From the NCBI RefSeq assembly GCF_028745505.1, contig NZ_JAQZZL010000001.1, positions 310,001 to 374,000 on the forward strand: 64,000 bases of DNA, in the 5' to 3' direction. The notes under the pieces are model-generated. The model was given only the letters and a program-made list of their open reading frames with translations, made no database searches and was not told the DNA's origin. This DNA comes from Lentisphaera marina (GTDB lineage Bacteria; Verrucomicrobiota; Lentisphaeria; Lentisphaerales; Lentisphaeraceae). Shown here one piece after another: positions 62,350 through 64,000 of this stretch. The translations under genes and the position numbers were made by a program. Positions within the stretch are counted from its first letter, which is position 1. Every line of letters begins with the position of its first letter.

Positions 62350-64000
62350 TCAAATAATTGCCTTCACTAAATTTCGTATCTCCTCATAAGTCAGTTTCTC
62401 ACAAGTCGCAAAGCCGGGCAGTGATTGCACTTTATTGCGACTAAAGGCCGGTACTTTAATGCCTGCTAAAAAACGACAGAATAATTCTTGGCTAAAGTTA
62501 TACTGTCCTCCCTGTGGGAACTTTTTGCGAAAATCACTTAGGTAAGACTGCAGTTCATCAGGGTGCGGTTCAGGATTATTTTGCGAATACTGCAATTCGG
62601 CCACTTGTCCGCGACAAACACTGCAATGACCGCATGACTGCAGGTTTTGATGATCATCAAAGTACTTCGCCAAAGAAAGGCTCAAGCATTTATCTGTTTC
62701 AAAAAACTTTACTAAATTGGCAATTCGTTTAATCTCGCTCAATTCTTTATTGTGGAAATATTCCGATAAAGAAGTCGCTAAATTGCTATCTTGAATGGCT
62801 TGCTCATTGACTTGATAGACATCAGTAATTTTTTTACTCTCAAGAATAATCCAGTTCTTTTCATGTAAATACTCCAGCGCCGTCACCATGCGATTACGAT
62901 CAGCTCCGGCCTGCTGAAAATTTGGTTCACACCAAACGCGCTTTCGCGAAGCCGACTGAAAAATATTCTTGAGGAAAGTTTGTCTTTCGCCCTGAAATTT
63001 GTTTAAGATTTCATTTTCATCCAAATTAAATCTAAAACGAAAATCCGCGTAATAAGAAAAGAGCGATTTGATTACGCCAAGTAACTCCAATTGCACCAGG
63101 AGAGTTTTTAAGGGGAGCTGACGAATATTGCTGGCATTAGAAAGAGTGTTGAGCTGAACTTCCCAGCGTCCCTGCGCCGTCTCCTTTTTAATTGTCTGAA
63201 TGACATGGTCGACGCCGCTTAACTCGGGAGTATCGCCGTAAACAAAATTCTCAACCGTATTTAAACCATCTAAATTGGCTAAAGTAATGCATTGCGATGC
63301 TAAACCATCGCGCCCCGCACGCCCAATCTCTTGACTATAATTTTCAATTGACTTGGGTAAATCATAATGGATCACAAAGCGAATATCTGCTTTATCAATC
63401 CCCATGCCAAAAGCTATGGTGGCAACAATAACTTGATCTTGACTCTGCATAAACTGATTTTGAATCATTTGACGCTTATCATTACCCAAACCAGCATGAT
63501 ATGCCACCGCATTTATGCCTTGCTCAGATAAATAGCCTGCGACTTCTTCGGCACTGTGTTGCAAGGTCACATAGACGATTCCTGCTCCGCTCTTGCCTCG
63601 TAAAAGCTCACTCAAATGATTTAACTTTTGATTTTGCGCAATCGGCAAAACAGTCAAATCCAAATTCTTGCGGTAGAAACCAGTTTGAACCACGTTTGCT
63701 GAATCAATAGAAAACTTGCGGCACATATCCTCTTTCACTTCTCGCGTCGCAGTCGCCGTTAGCAGTAGGACCAAGGGGATTTTAAATTGATTCCTATACT
63801 CGGGTAATTTGAGGTAATCGGGACGAAAATTATGCCCCCATTCCGAAATACAGTGAGCTTCATCAACCACGAGCATGGAAAGCTCAACTCCCTCAATAAA
63901 GCTTCGAAAGCGTTCATTTTTGAAACGCTCAACCGACACCATGAGAATCTTAATTTCGCCACGACGAATACCTTCTAGAGTCACACGCTGCTGATCAAAT
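62350..64000 (-). CDS. recQ: ATP-dependent DNA helicase RecQ, 5' end outside the window
   Basis: About 549 residues of a RecQ helicase are visible. The frame is open to the window edge, so the GTG at 63984 is not the start and the Walker A region is outside. Present are DEAHCISEWGHNFRPDY (motif II with the aromatic-rich loop), LTATAT, the HAGL segment, IAFGMGIDKADIRFVIHYDLPKS and QEIGRAGRDG. The RQC zinc cysteines are in CLSLSLAKYF...CGHCSVC. A C-terminal extension (FSQELFCRFLAGI, YEEIRNLVKAI) replaces a clear HRDC domain. It functions in recombination and replication-fork repair. Confidence 0.9.
   Translation of the reverse strand, partial: FDQQRVTLEGIRRGEIKILMVSVERFKNERFRSFIEGVELSMLVVDEAHCISEWGHNFRPDYLKLPEYRNQFKIPLVLLLTATATREVKEDMCRKFSIDSANVVQTGFYRKNLDLTVLPIAQNQKLNHLSELLRGKSGAGIVYVTLQHSAEEVAGYLSEQGINAVAYHAGLGNDKRQMIQNQFMQSQDQVIVATIAFGMGIDKADIRFVIHYDLPKSIENYSQEIGRAGRDGLASQCITLANLDGLNTVENFVYGDTPELSGVDHVIQTIKKETAQGRWEVQLNTLSNASNIRQLPLKTLLVQLELLGVIKSLFSYYADFRFRFNLDENEILNKFQGERQTFLKNIFQSASRKRVWCEPNFQQAGADRNRMVTALEYLHEKNWIILESKKITDVYQVNEQAIQDSNLATSLSEYFHNKELSEIKRIANLVKFFETDKCLSLSLAKYFDDHQNLQSCGHCSVCRGQVAELQYSQNNPEPHPDELQSYLSDFRKKFPQGGQYNFSQELFCRFLAGIKVPAFSRNKVQSLPGFATCEKLTYEEIRNLVKAII

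Overview
The window looks like bacterial chromosome from the PVC superphylum, most likely a marine Lentisphaerota (Lentisphaera-like) bacterium. This is inferred from gene content, not from a marker-gene search. The main reasons are a type IV pilus-related operon laid out like Amuc_1098-1102 of Akkermansia (Verrucomicrobiota), secreted FGly-type sulfatases, a Tat-exported Gfo/Idh/MocA oxidoreductase, and Gram-negative envelope genes (LptA-like, AsmA-like, lipoproteins). The DNA is fairly AT-rich and densely coded, with many 1-4 nt gene overlaps.

Layout. 1-5.8 kb: the end of an unknown gene, then a ParE/ParC-type topoisomerase pair coupled to a membrane protein. 6-9.6 kb: a Tat-exported oxidoreductase, a CARF plus PD-(D/E)XK nuclease of the Card1/Can2 type with no CRISPR locus beside it, a small membrane protein, an HNH nuclease and a small lipoprotein. 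9.6-16.4 kb: recJ-rnc-rlmN, an imelysin-like lipoprotein and an aldehyde dehydrogenase. 16.4-32.1 kb, all on the minus strand: guaB and floA, then an eight-gene operon of about 13 kb encoding an Amuc_1102-like exported protein, a PilM-PilN fusion, a PilO/Amuc_1100-like protein, a zinc-ribbon/calcium-repeat membrane protein, three tandem paralogous secretins and a tail-anchored repeat protein. No pilin, PilB, PilC or PilT lies in the window.

32.2-45.7 kb: glgB with an AsmA-like protein, an ankyrin protein, an exported protein with a DUF1189-like membrane partner, argH, an eboA-eboB pair, an LptA-like protein, ttcA and a DASS transporter. 45.8-53 kb: tRNA-Ser(UGA) with clear promoter and terminator, a LysM protein, a helix-turn-helix/PTS-EIIA fusion, trpF, a DUF3313 lipoprotein, a plasmid-type Rep_3 initiator and rapA. 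53-57.2 kb: a candidate structured small RNA with a perfect terminator, a YgjP-like metallopeptidase, a zinc-ribbon/SPFH pair resembling Bacillus YdjG/YdjI, a 50-residue cysteine protein and ferritin. 57.4-64 kb: a sulfatase gene broken by a stop codon inside its active-site signature, an IclR effector domain without its DNA-binding domain, an intact sulfatase, a tyrosine recombinase and most of recQ.

The strongest candidates for new biology are the pilus-related operon with its tripled secretin and repeat protein, the Card1-like nuclease with its adjacent membrane protein, and the structured RNA upstream of rapA.
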